This document shows positions 17,341 to 26,205 of a stretch of 64,000 nucleotides of DNA, piece by piece; the first letter of the stretch is position 1; the number at the start of each line of letters is the position of its first letter. Source of the stretch: Glycomyces niveus (GTDB lineage Bacteria; Actinomycetota; Actinomycetes; Mycobacteriales; Micromonosporaceae); assembly GCF_017592475.1 (NCBI RefSeq), contig NZ_JAGFNP010000002.1, positions 459,135 to 523,134 on the forward strand. The letters run 5' to 3'. The notes under the pieces were generated by a model. The model searched no databases. It was given only the letters and a program-made list of their open reading frames with translations, and was not told where the DNA came from. Position numbers and translations under genes: made by a program.

Positions 17341-18050
17341 ACACGGCTTTCACGCCCCTGCCCGATGTGGACGAGCCGCTCGCGGCGCGCGTCTATGTGG
17401 CGTTGCGCGCCGACCTGATGGCCGGGCGGTACGAGCCGGGCAAGCGCCTCGGTGAAGAACGGCTCGCCGGGAACTACGGCGTCTCGCGCACCCCCGTGCG
17501 CGAAGCGCTCAGCCGACTCTCCGCCGACGGGCTCGTCTCGCGCGAAGTCGACGGGCTCTACCCGTACCGGCCGCGGATCGACCAGCTCAACGACCTGTAC
17601 GAAGTGCGGTTGACCCTCGAGCTGCGGGGCCTCGCGCGCGCCGCCGCCGACCCCGCGATCACGCACGACGCGGATCTGCTGGGGCCGGAGCTGGAGCGGT
17701 GGTACCGGCTGCGGGACGCCCCGCCGGGCCCCGACGCCGGGTTCGTCGAATCCGACGAGCGCTACCACCTGACGCTCCTGGCCGCCTCCGGGAACGCCCA
17801 GTTGGCGGAGTCGCTGAAAGCGGTGAACAACCGGATCCGCCCGGCGCGGATGTTCGACTACTTCACCGCCGAGCGGATGGCCGACACGATCGAGGAGCAC
17901 ATCGCGATCGCCGAAGGGGCCCTGGAGGGCCGGTACGCGGAGGCCACGGCGATCCTCACCCGCCACATCGAGACCTCCCGGTCGATCGTGGTCGGCCGCG
18001 CCGAGGCCGCCCTGACCTGGGCGCACCTGGCCAACGCCGTCCGCCCCTGA
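17337..18050 (+). CDS. GntR-family (FCD subgroup) regulator within the urea operon
   Basis: 237 aa. N-terminal winged helix with ALRADLMAGRYEPGKRLGEERLAGNYGVSRTPVREALSRLSADGLV (about 22-68). The FCD ligand-binding domain follows with Asp/His metal ligands suggested by YEVRLTLELRGLARAAA, DERYHLTLLAASGN and EEHIAIAEGALEGR. FadR/VanR-like repressors of this group sense organic acids. Its ATG overlaps the urtE stop, so it is translated with the transporter and lies before the carboxylase; it probably controls the operon promoter near 12530-12566. Confidence 0.85.
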   Translation: MNTAFTPLPDVDEPLAARVYVALRADLMAGRYEPGKRLGEERLAGNYGVSRTPVREALSRLSADGLVSREVDGLYPYRPRIDQLNDLYEVRLTLELRGLARAAADPAITHDADLLGPELERWYRLRDAPPGPDAGFVESDERYHLTLLAASGNAQLAESLKAVNNRIRPARMFDYFTAERMADTIEEHIAIAEGALEGRYAEATAILTRHIETSRSIVVGRAEAALTWAHLANAVRP

Positions 18051-18080
18051 ACCGAAGCTGAACTGGAAGCGAGACCTGTC

Positions 18081-21000
18081 GTGTTCGACCGCATCCTCAT
18101 CGCCAACCGCGGCGAGATCTCCCGGCGCATCACCCGCACCGCCCACCGGCTCGGCGCCGCCACCGTCGCCGTCTACTCGGAGGCCGACGCCGCGTCCCTG
18201 CACGTGCGGGACGCCGACGCGGCGGTGTGCGTGGGCCCGGCCGCGCCCGCGGAGTCCTATCTGAACATCGATGCAATCCTGTCGGCGGCGAAGGACACCG
18301 GCGCGCAGGCGATCCACCCCGGGTACGGGTTCCTCGCCGAGAACGCCGAATTCGCGCGCCGCTGCGCCGAAGCCGGACTCGTGTTCATCGGCCCCACCCC
18401 CGGGCAGCTCGAACTGTTCGGCGACAAGGTCACCGCCCGGGCCGCCGCGACCGCCGCGGGCGTGCCCCTCGCCGCCGGCACCGGCGCCCTCCCCACCCCT
18501 GCAGCCGCGGTCGCCGCGGCCGAGCGGATCGGCTACCCCGTCATCGTCAAGGCCTCGGCCGGCGGCGGCGGCATCGGCATGAGGGTCGCCCGCGACCCGG
18601 GCGAGCTCGCCGACGTGTTCGCCACCGTCAAGCGCCTCGCCGCCGACAACTTCGGCGACGACGCGGTCTACCTCGAGCAGTACGTCCGGCGCGCGCGCCA
18701 CGTCGAAGTGCAGGTCTTCGGCGACGGCCGCGGCCGGGTCGTGTCCTTGTCCGACCGCGACTGCACCCTGCAGCGCCGCCACCAGAAAGTCATCGAAGAG
18801 GCCCCCGCCCCCGGCCTGCCCGAGGCCGTCCGAGGACAGATGCACGCCGCCGCCCGCGCCCTCGCCGCCTCGGCCCACTACCAGTCCGCCGGCACCGTCG
18901 AGTTCATCTACGACCCCGAACGCGAGACCGCCTCGTTCCTGGAGTGCAACACGCGCCTCCAAGTGGAGCACCCGGTCACCGAGGCGGTCCTCGGCATCGA
19001 CCTCGTCGAATGGATGATCCGCGCCGCCGCCGGCGACACGGCCTTCCTCGACGGCCTGCCCGACACCGGCCCCGCCGTGCACGGCGCCGCGGTCGAAGCG
19101 CGCGTCTACGCCGAAGACCCCGCCCGCGACCACCTCCCCTCCGCCGGGCTCCTCACCTGCGTCGACCTCCCCGCCCGCGCCCGCGTCGACACGTGGATCG
19201 CGCCCGGCCTCGACGTCCCCGCCACCTACGACCCCATGCTCGCCAAGATCATCACCACCGGCGACACCCGCGCCGCCGCGTGGGCCGCCCTCGCCGACGC
19301 CTTGGGCGAGACCAGGATCGAAGGCGTCCACACCAACCTCGGGCAGCTCGCCGCCGCCGCCGTCGATCCCCGCGTCGCCGCCGTCGCCCACGACACCGGC
19401 ACCATCGCCACCATCACCGACACGACCCCGCGCATCGACGTCATCGCCCCCGGCGTCCTCACCACCGTCCAGGACTGGCCCGGCCGGCTCGGGCACTGGC
19501 AGGTCGGCGTCCCCCCGTCGGGGCCCATGGACGACTACTCCTTCCGGCTCGGCAACCGCGCCCTCGGCAACCCCGAGGGCGCCCCCGGCCTCGAATGCAC
19601 CATCGCCGGCCCCACCCTGCGCTTCAGCGCCCCCGCGACCGTGTGCGTCACCGGCGCCCCCGCACCCCTCACCCTCGACGGCGAGCCCGCACCCCAATGG
19701 GAACCCCTCGAAGTGCCCGCCGGGGGCGTCCTCGCCGTCGGCGCCGTCACCGACGCCGGCGCGCGCACGTACGTGCTCTTCCAAGGCGGCCTCGACGTCC
19801 CCCGCTTCCTCGGCTCGGCCTCGACGTTCCCGCCCGGGCGCATCGGCGGCTACACCGGCGACCAGCTCCGCGCCGGCGACCGCCTCCTCCCCGCCGCCAC
19901 CGAACCCCGAGCCGCCCAAGCCGTCCCGGTCACCGACCGGCCCGATTTCACGCACGCGTGGACCCTCGCCGTCACCCCCGGGCCCCAGCCGGCCCCGCAC
20001 TACTTCACCACCGGCGACATGGCCCGGATCTACGACGCGGCATGGACCGTCCAAGTCCACGCCGGACGCTCCGGCGTCCGCCTCGACGGACCCCGGCCCC
20101 AGTGGGCGCGCACCGACGGCGGCGACGCCGGCCTCCACCCCTCCAACCTCCACGACAACCCCTACTCCGTCGGCACCGTCAACTTCACCGGCGACACCCC
20201 CGCCCTCCTCGGCCCCGACGGGCCCAGCCTCGGCGGCTTCGCCTGCCCCTTCACCGTCACCACCGCCGACCGGTGGAAACTCGGGCAGCTGCGCCCCGGC
20301 GACACCGTCCGCTTCCTGCCCGTCGACGAACCCGAAGCCGACCGCCTCCGCGCCCACCCCCTCGCCCCGCCCCGCCCGCTCGATCGCGCCGAGCACGACA
20401 CCGCCACGCTCGCCGCGACCGACGCGAGCCAGGACCGGCCCGCCGTCGCCTACCGGCGCGCCGGCGACGACGCGCTCCTCCTCGAATACGGGCCCATGCA
20501 CCTCGACCTCGGCCTGCGCATGCGCGTCGGCGCCCTCATGGACGCCCTCGCCGCCGCCGCACCGCCCGGACTCATCGACACCACCCCCGGAGTGCGGTCC
20601 CTCCACCTGCACGTCGACCCCGACATCCTGCCGATCCGCACCCTCACCGGGCTCCTGGTCGAACTCGAGCAGGACCTGCCCGACATCAACGACATGACCG
20701 TCCCGTCACGGGAAGTGCGGCTCCCCATCTCCTGGAACGACGCCGTCGTCGACGAGGCCATCGCCCGCTACACCACCAACGTCCGCGACGACGCCCTGTT
20801 CAACCCCTCCAACATCGAATTCATCCGCCGCATCAACGGCCTCGACTCGATCGAGGACGTCGCCCGCATCGCCACCAGCGCCGAATGGCTCGTCCTCGGC
20901 CTGGGCGACGTGTACCTCGGCGCGCCCGCCGCCGTCCCCGTCGACCCCAGGCACCGGCTCGTCACCACCAAGTACAACCCCGCCCGCACCTGGACCGCCG

Positions 21001-21656
21001 AAGGCACCGTCGGCATCGGCGGCTCCTACATGTGCGTCTACGGCATGGACTCGCCCGGCGGGTACCAGCTCGTCGGCCGCACCGCACCCATCTGGGCCGG
21101 CCTGCGGGACCTCCCGTCCTTCCACGACGGCCTGCCCTGGCTCCTGCGGTTCTTCGACCGCGTCGTCTTCGAACGCGTCAGCGAGGAGCAGCTCGCCGAG
21201 ACCCGCCGCGAACTCGCCGCCGGACGGACCCGGATCGACATCCGCCCCGGCACCTTCGCGTACGCCGACTACCGGCGGCTCCTGGCCGACAACGCCGCCG
21301 GCATCGACGCGTTCCGCACCCGCCAAGCCGCCGCGTTCGAGGCCGAGCGGCAGCGGTGGGCCGACGCCGGCGAATTCGACCGCGACCACACCGAACCCGC
21401 CCCCCACACCGGGCCCGCGGTCGACCTCGCCGCCGGCGAGACCCTCGTCGAAGCGCCCATGGCCGCCAGCGTCTGGCGCATCGACCTCTGCGAAGGCGAC
21501 ACCGTCACCGCCGGGGACACCGTCGTCGTCCTCGAAGCGATGAAACTCGAGATGCCCGTGACCGCACCCGTCACCGGGACGGTCACCCGCGTCCTCGCCC
21601 GGCCCGGCGACCAGGCCGCGCCCGGCACACCGCTGCTCGTGATCGCCGACCGGTAG
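18081..21656 (+). CDS. Urea carboxylase (biotin-dependent)
   Basis: 1191 aa, the family's usual length. Order: biotin carboxylase (1-450; IANRGEISRRI, ATP-grasp KASAGGGGIGMR, EFIYD..FLECNTRLQVEHPVTEAV); KipA/AHS2-like carboxyltransferase half (about 455-770; GVLTTVQDWPGRLGHWQVGVPPSGPMDD); KipI/AHS1-like half (about 795-1000; YRRAGDDALLLEYGP); C-terminal biotinyl domain with EAMKLEM (Lys near 1155). Reaction: urea + HCO3- + ATP to allophanate. Related enzymes prefer guanidine, but no carboxyguanidine deiminase genes are present here, which favours urea. GTG start 30 bp after the GntR gene. Confidence 0.92.
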   Translation: MFDRILIANRGEISRRITRTAHRLGAATVAVYSEADAASLHVRDADAAVCVGPAAPAESYLNIDAILSAAKDTGAQAIHPGYGFLAENAEFARRCAEAGLVFIGPTPGQLELFGDKVTARAAATAAGVPLAAGTGALPTPAAAVAAAERIGYPVIVKASAGGGGIGMRVARDPGELADVFATVKRLAADNFGDDAVYLEQYVRRARHVEVQVFGDGRGRVVSLSDRDCTLQRRHQKVIEEAPAPGLPEAVRGQMHAAARALAASAHYQSAGTVEFIYDPERETASFLECNTRLQVEHPVTEAVLGIDLVEWMIRAAAGDTAFLDGLPDTGPAVHGAAVEARVYAEDPARDHLPSAGLLTCVDLPARARVDTWIAPGLDVPATYDPMLAKIITTGDTRAAAWAALADALGETRIEGVHTNLGQLAAAAVDPRVAAVAHDTGTIATITDTTPRIDVIAPGVLTTVQDWPGRLGHWQVGVPPSGPMDDYSFRLGNRALGNPEGAPGLECTIAGPTLRFSAPATVCVTGAPAPLTLDGEPAPQWEPLEVPAGGVLAVGAVTDAGARTYVLFQGGLDVPRFLGSASTFPPGRIGGYTGDQLRAGDRLLPAATEPRAAQAVPVTDRPDFTHAWTLAVTPGPQPAPHYFTTGDMARIYDAAWTVQVHAGRSGVRLDGPRPQWARTDGGDAGLHPSNLHDNPYSVGTVNFTGDTPALLGPDGPSLGGFACPFTVTTADRWKLGQLRPGDTVRFLPVDEPEADRLRAHPLAPPRPLDRAEHDTATLAATDASQDRPAVAYRRAGDDALLLEYGPMHLDLGLRMRVGALMDALAAAAPPGLIDTTPGVRSLHLHVDPDILPIRTLTGLLVELEQDLPDINDMTVPSREVRLPISWNDAVVDEAIARYTTNVRDDALFNPSNIEFIRRINGLDSIEDVARIATSAEWLVLGLGDVYLGAPAAVPVDPRHRLVTTKYNPARTWTAEGTVGIGGSYMCVYGMDSPGGYQLVGRTAPIWAGLRDLPSFHDGLPWLLRFFDRVVFERVSEEQLAETRRELAAGRTRIDIRPGTFAYADYRRLLADNAAGIDAFRTRQAAAFEAERQRWADAGEFDRDHTEPAPHTGPAVDLAAGETLVEAPMAASVWRIDLCEGDTVTAGDTVVVLEAMKLEMPVTAPVTGTVTRVLARPGDQAAPGTPLLVIADR

Positions 21657-21683
21657 ACGACCGACCATCAGACAGGGGAATCC

Positions 21684-23357
21684 GTGAACACCACCAGCGC
21701 CGCCCAGCGGGTGCGGGACGCCTACGCCCGCATGCAGGAAGCCGACCGGCCCGAAGCGTGGATCGCCGTGCGCGGCCTCGACGACCTCCTCGCCGAAGCC
21801 GCCGCCGTCGACGCCGCCCTCGCCGCCGGGGAGGACCTGCCGCTGGCGGGGACCGTGTTCGCCGCGAAGGACAACATCGACGTCGCCGGCCTCCCCACCA
21901 CCGCCGCCGCGCCCTCCTTCGCGTACGAACCCGAACGGGACGCCACCGCCGTCGCGCGCCTGCGCGCCGCCGGCGCGATCTGCCTGGGCAAGACCAACCT
22001 CGACCAGTTCGCGACCGGCCTGGTCGGCACCCGCAGCCCCTACGGGCCGGTCCGCTCCGCCCACGACGAGGCCCTGATCTCGGGCGGGTCCTCCTCCGGA
22101 TCAGCCGTAGCGGTCGCACTGGGCATCGCCGACTTCGCGCTCGGCACCGACACCGCCGGGTCCGGGCGGGTCCCCGCGGCCCTCAACGGGCTCATCGGCG
22201 TCAAAGCCACCCTCGGGCTCGTCCCCGTCGACGGCGTCGTCCCCGCCTGCGCCTCCTACGACTGCCTCACCGTCTTCGCCCCGGGCCTCGACCTCGCCGC
22301 CGCCGCGATGCGCACCATGACCGGCCCCAGCCCGGCCGACCCCGCCTCCCGGCCCTGGCCCGCCGACACCCCCCTCGCCGCCCCGCCCGCACCGCGCATC
22401 GCGCTCCCGCACCCCGACGCGCTCGCCGCCCTCGACCCCGACTTCCGGCCCCTGTGGGCCGAGGCGGTCGCGCGGCTCGAAGCGACCGGCGCCCGCACGG
22501 CCGTCATCGACGTGCAGCCGCTGCTCGACGCCGCGCTCCTGCTCTACGAAGGCGCGCTCGTCACCGAGCGGTACGCGGCCTTCGGGCACCGGCTCGACGC
22601 CGACGACACCGACCCCACCGTCGCCGCGATCGTGCGCGGCGCCTTGAAATACTCCGGCGCGGACCTCGCCGCCGACCAGCAGCGCCTGCGCGCCACCCGC
22701 CTCGAAGCCGCCGCGCTCCTCGACGGGTTCGACGCGCTCGTGCTGCCCACCGCGCCCCTCCACCCCTCGCTCGCCGACGTCGCCGCCGACCCCGTCGGCG
22801 TCAACGCCCGCATGGGCACCTACACCAACTTCGTCAACCTCCTCGACATGGCCGCCATCGCGGTCCCCGCCGGGCGGGCCGGCACGAAAGGGTTCGGCGT
22901 CAGCCTCATCGTCCCCGCCTTCGCCGACCAGATCGCCCTCGACCTCGCCGCCCGCCACCTCGGCACCTACGCACCCGCCTACGCGCCAGGCGGGTGCGAC
23001 CTCGTCGTCTTCGGCGCCCACCTCACCGGCATGCCCCTCAACCACCAACTCACCGACGCCCGCGCCCGCCGCATCGGGGAGGTGCGCACCGCACCGGCCT
23101 ACCGGATGCACGCCCTCGACACCGACCCGCCCAAACCCCTCGTCGTCCGCGCCGCCGCGGGCGGGGCGAGCCTGCCCGGCGAGCGCTGGCAGTTGAGCCC
23201 GGCCGCGCTCGGGCGGTTCCTCGACGGCCTGCCCGCACCCATGACCTTGGGCAAGGTCGAGCTCGACGACGGCACCTGGGCCACCGGGTTCTGCGCGGCC
23301 GAGGCCTCGGGGGAGGACATCACGGCCGCGGGCGGGTGGCGGGCCTGGCGGCAGTGA
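21684..23357 (+). CDS. atzF: Allophanate hydrolase
   Basis: 557 aa. Amidase-signature domain with the Ser-cisSer-Lys triad: Lys62 in FAAKDNIDVAG, GGSSSGS at 134-140 (cis-Ser) and nucleophile Ser160 in GTDTAGSGRVPAALNG. The C-terminal domain (about 450-557; FGAHLTGMPLNHQLTDARAR) is the AtzF-type partner domain that degrades the carbamoyl product. Net reaction: allophanate to 2 NH3 and 2 CO2, completing the ATP-dependent urea route with the preceding carboxylase. GTG start with AGGGGAA upstream. Confidence 0.93.
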   Translation: MNTTSAAQRVRDAYARMQEADRPEAWIAVRGLDDLLAEAAAVDAALAAGEDLPLAGTVFAAKDNIDVAGLPTTAAAPSFAYEPERDATAVARLRAAGAICLGKTNLDQFATGLVGTRSPYGPVRSAHDEALISGGSSSGSAVAVALGIADFALGTDTAGSGRVPAALNGLIGVKATLGLVPVDGVVPACASYDCLTVFAPGLDLAAAAMRTMTGPSPADPASRPWPADTPLAAPPAPRIALPHPDALAALDPDFRPLWAEAVARLEATGARTAVIDVQPLLDAALLLYEGALVTERYAAFGHRLDADDTDPTVAAIVRGALKYSGADLAADQQRLRATRLEAAALLDGFDALVLPTAPLHPSLADVAADPVGVNARMGTYTNFVNLLDMAAIAVPAGRAGTKGFGVSLIVPAFADQIALDLAARHLGTYAPAYAPGGCDLVVFGAHLTGMPLNHQLTDARARRIGEVRTAPAYRMHALDTDPPKPLVVRAAAGGASLPGERWQLSPAALGRFLDGLPAPMTLGKVELDDGTWATGFCAAEASGEDITAAGGWRAWRQ

Positions 23358-23398
23358 CCGCCTAGCATGGTCGCCACCGCACCACCGGAAGGAACCCG

Positions 23399-23635
23399 AT
23401 GCGCCACGACCCGACCCTGCAGGCCCTCGCCCGGATCGAACGCAAACTCGACCTCGTCATGCGCCACTTCGACATCGTCGACCACGCCCCGCCCGAGCCC
23501 GACCCGTTCACCGAGGTCCGCGACCTGGCCCGGCGCGGCAAGAAGATCCAGGCGATCAAGGTCTACCGCGAGATCACCGGGACCAGCCTCAAAGAGGCCA
23601 AAGACGCCGTCGAACGCATGGAAGCCGGCCACTGA
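23399..23635 (+). CDS. Small protein with ribosomal L7/L12 C-terminal-like domain
   Basis: 78 aa. A short helical N-terminus (LARIERKLDLVMRHFDIVD) precedes an L7/L12-CTD-like fold: RGKKIQAIKVYREITGTSLKEAKDAVERM, matching the K-I-x-V-I-K-x-R-E-x-T-G-x-L-K-E-A-K pattern. It lacks the L7/L12 N-terminal dimerisation domain, so it is not the ribosomal protein; such small proteins are common in actinobacteria with unknown role. GGAAGGA before ATG. It may be read through from atzF (41-bp gap). Confidence 0.75.
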   Translation: MRHDPTLQALARIERKLDLVMRHFDIVDHAPPEPDPFTEVRDLARRGKKIQAIKVYREITGTSLKEAKDAVERMEAGH

Positions 23636-23675
23636 CATCCACTCGTGCCCCGCCGGTGCGGGGCACGAGTGGATG
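23636..23675. terminator. Perfect 18-bp hairpin after the urea operon
   Basis: Stem arms 23636-23653 and 23658-23675 are exact complements with a CGGT loop. No T tract follows. It begins one base after the stop codon of the L7/L12-like gene and likely ends transcription of the operon region, or stabilises its 3' end. A GTGAC-G-GTCAC dyad follows directly (23675-23685). Confidence 0.7.
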
Positions 23676-23712
23676 TGACGGTCACTCGCGGGATTCGGGT
23701 AGGGTCGCGGCC

Positions 23713-24156
23713 ATGCAACCCCAGCCGCAGCCGACGGTCCGCCGCGCCCTCATCGCCGCCCTGTGGCTCGCGTGCGTCGCCGCCGGGCTCCTCGCCGCCG
23801 TCTGGGGTGTGGCCTGGGCGCTCGAAGGCGGCCCGCAGCCGAGCCTGGCCACCGTCCAGAGCGCCACGCACCTGGACTTCCCCGAGGACACCGAGGTGAC
23901 CGACGCCGACCTGACGGCGATGGAGTCCCCGACCCCCGGCGACCGGGCCGAAGTCACCGTCGAGATCCCCTCGGACGACTTCGACGACTTCCTCGCCGGC
24001 AACGGCATGGACGCGCCGCTGCTGGCCGGGACGAGCCCGGGCGGGACCGCCACGGGCGTCATCCCGGCCGGATGCGACGACGAGATCTGCTGGGCCGCGA
24101 CCATCATCGTCGAGCACGACGCGGTCACCGTCGAACTCGACGTCACCCTCATCTAG
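23713..24156 (+). CDS. Membrane-anchored protein of unknown function
   Basis: 147 aa. One N-terminal membrane helix or uncleaved signal (about 12-36, ALIAALWLACVAAGLLAAVWGVAWAL), then an acidic extracytoplasmic domain with two cysteines close together (CDDEIC) that could form a small disulfide loop. No family recognised. TAGGGT at 23700-23705 lies seven bases before the ATG (leaderless pattern). Its stop codon overlaps the opposing ogt stop in CTAG. Confidence 0.6.
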   Translation: MQPQPQPTVRRALIAALWLACVAAGLLAAVWGVAWALEGGPQPSLATVQSATHLDFPEDTEVTDADLTAMESPTPGDRAEVTVEIPSDDFDDFLAGNGMDAPLLAGTSPGGTATGVIPAGCDDEICWAATIIVEHDAVTVELDVTLI

Positions 24157-24656
24157 CCGAACAGGGCCGGCTCGCCCCGCTCGAGCGACAGCAGCCGCTC
24201 CTTGCGCCACAGGCCCCCGGCGTAGCCGGTGAGCTTCCCGTTCGCGCCGATCACCCGGTGGCAGGGGACGACGATCGCGATCGGATTGCGCCCGTTCGCC
24301 AGTCCGACCGCCCGCACCGCCTTGCGGTCCCCGATCCGCTCCGCGATGTCCATATAAGACACGGTCTCGCCGTAGGGGATGCGGCACAGCTCCTTCCACA
24401 CCTTGTGCTGGAACGCCGTGCCGGCGGCGGCGAGCGGCAGGTCGAAGTCTTTCAAGTCCCCGGCGAAATAGGCCTCGAGCTGGTCGACGGCGGCCCCCAG
24501 GACCGGGGTGGCCTCCTCGGGCCCCCAGGCGTCCTTCATCTCCTCCACGCCCATGTGGACGTAGGTGACGCCCGCGTCGACCGCCGAGACGGCCATGAGC
24601 CCCAGCGGGGACTCCATCGTCAAATGCCTTGCGGTGGGATCAATCGCGGTGGTCAT
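24153..24656 (-). CDS. ogt: Methylated-DNA--protein-cysteine S-methyltransferase
   Basis: 167 aa. Active-site motif IVVPCHRVIGANG (Cys132) and the preceding GTAFQHKVWKELCRIPYGETVSYMDIA are diagnostic of MGMT/Ogt. It removes O6-alkyl groups from guanine in a suicide reaction. ATGA overlap with the upstream Ada/AlkA hybrid shows a translationally coupled alkylation-repair operon. Confidence 0.95.
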   Translation of the reverse strand: MTTAIDPTARHLTMESPLGLMAVSAVDAGVTYVHMGVEEMKDAWGPEEATPVLGAAVDQLEAYFAGDLKDFDLPLAAAGTAFQHKVWKELCRIPYGETVSYMDIAERIGDRKAVRAVGLANGRNPIAIVVPCHRVIGANGKLTGYAGGLWRKERLLSLERGEPALFG

Positions 24657-26155
24657 GCTGCGGTCTCCTTCACGGTGTCGGTCGGCAGGTGGTTCGTCGG
24701 ATGCTCGCTCGAGGCCCACAGGTACTGGACGGCGTAGGCCCGCCAGGGCCGCCACGCCTGCGACCTCGCCTCCAGGGCCTTCCCCGCGCCCAGGTCGAGG
24801 TGCCGGGCGCCTTTGACGACCCCGAGGTCCTTGACCGGGAACGCATCCGGGTCCCCCAGCGCGCGCATGGCGATCATCTCGATCGTCCACGGCCCCACCC
24901 CCGGCACCCCGGCGAGGTCCTGCCGGGCCTTCGCCCAGTCCGCGCCGGGCCCCACATCGACCCGCCCCTGCGCGAGCGCCGCGGCGAGGCCCAGAACGGT
25001 GGCCTTGCGGCGGGCCGGCATCGGCAGATGCGCGGGATCGGCCTCGGCCAGCGCGGCCGGGGACGGGAACAGCCGGGTGAGGCCGCCGTCGGGGTCCTCG
25101 ACCGGCTCGCCGTAGCGTTCGGCGAGGCGGGCGGCGACGGTGGCGGCCGAGGCGGTGGCGATCTGCTGGCCGATGACGGCGCGCAGGGCGTATTCGGGGC
25201 CGTCGGCTTTGCGCGGGACGCGCCGGCCGGGGGTCTTGGCGACGAGGGGGGCGAGGACGGGGTCGGCGGTGAGGGCTTCCATGGGGGCGTGGGGGTCGGC
25301 GTCGAGGTCGAGGGCGCGGCGGCAGCGGGCGACCGCGGCGGTCACGTCCCGCAGGTCGGCGACGCGGAGGCGGCATTCGATGTAGCCGGGTCCGGGGCGC
25401 AGGGCGGCGGTGCCGGGGCCGTGGGGCAGGCGCAGGGTGCGCCGGTAGGCGCCGTCGCTCCATTCTTCGACGCCGGGGGCGGCGGCGGCGGCGAGGTGCC
25501 CGAAGAGGTTGGAGGGCTCGAACGGTTCGCGGTAGGCGAGGCGGAGGGTGATGGCGCCGCCGCCGGGCGCCGTGCGGCCTTTGGCTTTGGCGCGCAGTTC
25601 GGTGGGGGAGCAGGCGAAGACGTCGGCGACGACGCGGTTGAAGGCGCGGATGGAGGCGAATCCGGCGGCGAAGGCGACCTGGCCCATGGGCAGGTCGGTG
25701 GATTCGATGAGGGTGCGGGCGACTTGGGCCCGTTGGGCGCGGGCGAGGGCGGCCGGTCCGGCGCCGACTTCGGCGATGAGGAGGCGTTCGAGTTGGCGCA
25801 GGGAGTAGCCGAGGCGGGCGGCGAGGCCGGCGGCGCCGTCGCGGTCGACGACGCCTTCGCCGATGAGGCGCATCGCGCGGGCGCACACGTCCGAGCGCCA
25901 GTCCCAGGCGGGGGAGCCGGGGGAGGCGTCGGGGCGGCAGCGTTTGCAGGCCCGGTAGCCGGCGTCCTGCGCGGCCGCGGCGGAGGCGTAGAACCGCTGG
26001 TGTTCGCGTTTGGGTTTGACCGCGGGGCAGGAGGGGCGGCAGTAGATGCGGGTCGAGGTGACGGCCAGGAACACCCAGCCGTCGAAGCGGGCGTCGCGGC
26101 CGGCGACGGCGGCCTGCAGCCGGTCGGTGTCGCCGAGGATCGCGTGGAAGTCCAT
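24653..26155 (-). CDS. alkA: Ada-type regulator fused to AlkA 3-methyladenine DNA glycosylase
   Basis: 500 aa. N-terminal Ada zinc domain with Cys39, Cys43, Cys70 and Cys73 (IYCRPSC..YRACKRC), the equivalents of the methyl-phosphotriester-accepting site. AraC-type HTH (about 95-175; AARLGYSLRQLERLL, GFASIRAFNRVV). AlkA N-terminal beta domain (about 200-290), then the HhH-GPD glycosylase core with LAGVPGVGPWTIEMIAMRALG and catalytic Asp in AFPVKDLGV. It senses methylation damage, activates the regulon and excises alkylated bases. ATG 26155 is preferred over TTG 26185. The coupled ogt supplies O6-alkyl repair. Confidence 0.93.
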   Translation of the reverse strand: MDFHAILGDTDRLQAAVAGRDARFDGWVFLAVTSTRIYCRPSCPAVKPKREHQRFYASAAAAQDAGYRACKRCRPDASPGSPAWDWRSDVCARAMRLIGEGVVDRDGAAGLAARLGYSLRQLERLLIAEVGAGPAALARAQRAQVARTLIESTDLPMGQVAFAAGFASIRAFNRVVADVFACSPTELRAKAKGRTAPGGGAITLRLAYREPFEPSNLFGHLAAAAAPGVEEWSDGAYRRTLRLPHGPGTAALRPGPGYIECRLRVADLRDVTAAVARCRRALDLDADPHAPMEALTADPVLAPLVAKTPGRRVPRKADGPEYALRAVIGQQIATASAATVAARLAERYGEPVEDPDGGLTRLFPSPAALAEADPAHLPMPARRKATVLGLAAALAQGRVDVGPGADWAKARQDLAGVPGVGPWTIEMIAMRALGDPDAFPVKDLGVVKGARHLDLGAGKALEARSQAWRPWRAYAVQYLWASSEHPTNHLPTDTVKETAA

Positions 26156-26205
26156 GCCCCCAAGACTGCCTCCCTGGTACGACAACGGCTAGCCAGAAAT
26201 CGACA

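Noticed and set aside
16887..20612. 1241-aa open frame on the minus strand across urtE, GntR and urea carboxylase
   Set aside because: Composition is Gly/Asp/Val-rich with no domain. It is antisense to three clearly recognised genes and results from GC-rich codon bias.
18227..23365. 1712-aa plus-strand open frame across the carboxylase and allophanate hydrolase
   Set aside because: Arg/Pro-rich translation out of frame with two enzymes whose motifs are intact in another frame.
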